Source of the DNA: Misgurnus anguillicaudatus
Lineage: Eukaryota; Chordata; Actinopteri; Cypriniformes; Cobitidae
DNA: 64,000 bases
NCBI RefSeq assembly: GCF_027580225.2
Contig: NW_027395284.1
Location: 2,995,478 to 3,059,477 of the forward strand
Reading direction: 5' to 3'
The notes under the pieces were generated by a model. The model saw only the letters and a list, made by a program, of their open reading frames with translations. It made no database searches and was not told the origin of the DNA. A program made the position numbers and the translations under genes. Below are positions 56,952 through 64,000 of this stretch, in pieces. Position 1 is the first letter of the stretch. Each line of letters starts with the position of its first letter.

Positions 56952-57685
56952 TACAGCTTTAAAATGATACAGAATAATACATTTAAATCTTTAGTTACAG
57001 GTACAGTTATGAGCATCGTGACTATTGCCGTATTGCACAACTTGCCGTCACTGCGATACTATTTGTCTGAAAAGTGCAGAATACTTTGTACAAAACACTG
57101 AACCGATCGATCGACAGAACTGAAGGAAATAATAAATGTGCCACACCTAATAGCTGTAAAAATAAGACACTTTGAAAAAATAAAATCTCAGTCAAATAAA
57201 ATATACACAGTGTGCAAATGACTTGGCATAGACCGAAAGACATAGAAAGAGGGAAAGCCCCAGTCCTAAACAGTCTTTTGCGCGTAATGGAGCGAGAGTT
57301 AATGAAGAATTGTGACGATAACATCCATACACATCCACACGTAAATCACTAACAAATTCACCTCGGTTTCCTCTCTATACAACACAATCTTTTTTTAAAT
57401 TATTCGCAATATAATAGATTTTCTTCAACTTCCTCTTTTTATGTATTTTTCTTATATGTTTTGCCCATATTGATTATGGGAGGTTGCACTGTTTAGTTCC
57501 CTTAAGTTCTGTATGTCAATGGGCGGGACTTCCTGTTCTGAGTGATCAACAGCAGCTTAGCAGGAGTTTGAGTGGCACGTCCTCGATGCGATGCCTTCCC
57601 AGAGTAGGCTGGTTTACTGTGGTGTAGCTGGATGGTGAATGTGATTGAGTTTTGGCTGTGGTGGTGGTTTTGAGGCGGCGTGGCT
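56952..57685 (-). other. Possible 3' untranslated region or downstream intron of the kalirin-like gene
   Basis: This follows the stop codon of the SH3 exon on the minus strand. It is mostly AT-rich with no trrap exon on the plus strand. If the SH3 stop is used it would be 3' UTR, but I did not find a convincing poly(A) signal. If the splice donor overlapping that stop is used, it is intron. Confidence 0.4.
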
Positions 57686-62849
<5,164 letters not shown>

Positions 62850-62988
62850 CTGCAAAACACAAGGCAACAGTATTATTAATTGACGAATACTTTACCTGCT
62901 CCTGTAGCACAGCTGGTAGAACTTGAGGTACATATTGATAAAAACAACTTTAATACACGATTTAGGGCTTTGAATTAATATTCATATA

Positions 62989-63502
62989 CAGGTGCTGGTC
63001 ATATAATAAGAATATCATCAAAAAGTAGATTTTTATTCACTAATATAGTTTTGATGATTATAACTGAAAACTAAGAAAAATCCCAAATTCAGTATCTCAG
63101 AAAATTAGAATATTGTAAAAAAAAGGTTCAATATTGATCAGCTGATTATCTCAAAACACATGCAAAGGCCTTTAAATGGTCTCTCAGTCTAGTTGTGTAG
63201 GCTACATAATCATGGGGAAGACTGCTGACTTGACAGTTGTCCAAAAGACGACCATTGACACCTTGCACAAGGAGGGCAAGACACAAAAGGTCATTGCAAA
63301 AGAGGCTGGCTGTTCACAAGGCTCTGTGTCTAGGCATATTAACAGAGAGGCGAAGGGAAGGAAAAGATGTGGTAGAAAAAAGTGTACAAGCAATAGGGAT
63401 AACCGCACCGTGGAGAGGATTGTGAAACAAAACCCATTCAAAAATGTGGGGGAGATTAACAAAGAGTGGACTGCAGCTGGAAGAACCACTACGCACAGGT
63501 TT
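62989..63502 (+). mobile_element. Tc1-family transposon, 5' part only
   Basis: It starts CAGGTGCTGGTCATATAATA after a TA (62987-62988), the typical Tc1 end in fish. The 5' region and the first third of the transposase follow. From about 63500 the similarity stops, and the catalytic domain and right terminal repeat are missing. It is inserted in sense opposite to the kalirin-like gene. It cannot move by itself. Confidence 0.88.
63212..63502 (+). pseudogene. Tc1 transposase, N-terminal fragment
   Basis: The ATG at 63212 gives MGKTADLTVVQKTTIDTLHK, then KVIAKEAGCSQGSVSRHINR, a paired-type helix-turn-helix, and GRKRCGRKKCTSNRDNRTVE of the second DNA-binding subdomain. About 97 codons are open, then the frame runs into unrelated sequence and stops at 63533-63535. 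The DDE catalytic domain is absent. The frame is unusually intact for a dead copy. Confidence 0.88.
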
Positions 63503-63653
63503 AGTTTGCGAAATAAAGCCCAGTTTGTGAAATAAAAATGAGAAAAAAATTATGTGTAAGGGATAATGTGAAAAGTTCATACATTGTGTATAAATTAACC
63601 CACATTTGGATTGATAACGATGGCCATGACGATATGCTAGATAACAATGTGGG

Positions 63654-63885
63654 GCTAACAAGCCAAAGAACCCAGAAATACATTTCTATAAACTGTCGAG
63701 CCGTAAAACCCTCCCTTTGAGGAGAAAAAAGTGGATCGCCGACTACGTTTCCCCCTAGTGGACGCAGTTCTACTAATATGAGTACTATGAAAAGTTGCCT
63801 GTTTCCACTTTTCTGTCTGTAAACGCTCGTTTTTTGAGCTCGACAGCTTATAAAAACTTATTTCTGGGTTCTTTGGCTTGTTAGC
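63654..63885. repeat. Inverted-repeat MITE, 232 bp
   Basis: The left arm 63654-63701 and right arm 63838-63885 pair at about 44 of 48 positions. The outer 27, starting GCTAACAAGCCAAAGAACCC, are perfect. The interior (about 136 bp) is non-coding and has a GC-rich patch. The flanks show no clear duplication. Confidence 0.85.
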
Positions 63886-64000
63886 TGTACATCTTGTCAC
63901 ACAGCAGCTTTAAGGCATTATTCTGTTTTTTGTTATAAGCCAGAAATGACAAGGAGGCGGCCTCTCTCAATACAAAGTCAATGGAGACGATTGGATTGTT
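63886..64000. other. Right edge
   Basis: Non-coding. ATACAAAGTCAATGGAGACG at the edge looks like part of a dispersed repeat running out of the window. Confidence 0.4.

Noticed and set aside
56299..57101. Long frames across the gap
   Set aside because: Their length is due to undetermined bases.

Overview
The window is animal nuclear DNA, almost certainly from a ray-finned fish and probably a cyprinid. The evidence is split vertebrate genes with GT-AG introns, an AT-rich background, and introns filled with fish-type DNA transposons: Tc1, several hAT elements including a Tol2-like one, TTAA-flanked palindromic MITEs, a PIF/Harbinger-like element and tRNA-derived SINE pieces. There is no bacterial, phage or CRISPR content. 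The cyprinid assignment rests on my memory of repeat families and is inference.

From 413 to 56093 the plus strand carries 29 consecutive coding exons (4,897 nt, about 1,632 codons) of trrap. TRRAP is the very large pseudokinase scaffold of the SAGA and TIP60/NuA4 histone acetyltransferase complexes. Exon phases agree across all 28 junctions and I see no premature stop or frameshift. The exons cover roughly the middle of the protein, from the HEAT-type helical solenoid into the FAT domain. The 5' exons lie left of the window. The 3' exons (end of FAT, PI3K-like domain, FATC) are not seen: a 500-base run of N begins 358 bases after the last exon.

Right of the gap, the minus strand carries five exons (62849 down to 57686) of a kalirin/Trio-family Rho guanine-nucleotide exchange factor, most like kalirin. 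They encode the end of the second DH domain, the second PH domain, a Ser/Pro-rich linker and an SH3 domain that runs into a stop codon. The two genes therefore face each other tail to tail across the gap. Whether they are true neighbours or scaffolded contigs cannot be told from this window.

The introns are a record of nested transposition. Clear cases with target-site duplications are a 1.2 kb hAT inside a palindromic TTAA element (9873-11786), a Tol2-like hAT inside a TTAA MITE and itself holding a third element (43954-46114), a Harbinger-like element inside a tandem array (26920-28475), and further hAT elements at 12144, 25117, 32564 and 53244. A perfect minisatellite of twenty-five 21-bp units lies 95 bp before a trrap exon. 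A truncated Tc1 element with an open transposase N-terminus lies near the right edge.

I found no convincing new biological system. The most useful points for a second look are the broken trrap 3' end and gap, the minisatellite, the stop codon overlapping a possible splice donor in the SH3 exon, the extra Gln/Ala-rich segment in the last trrap exon, and the nested transposons.
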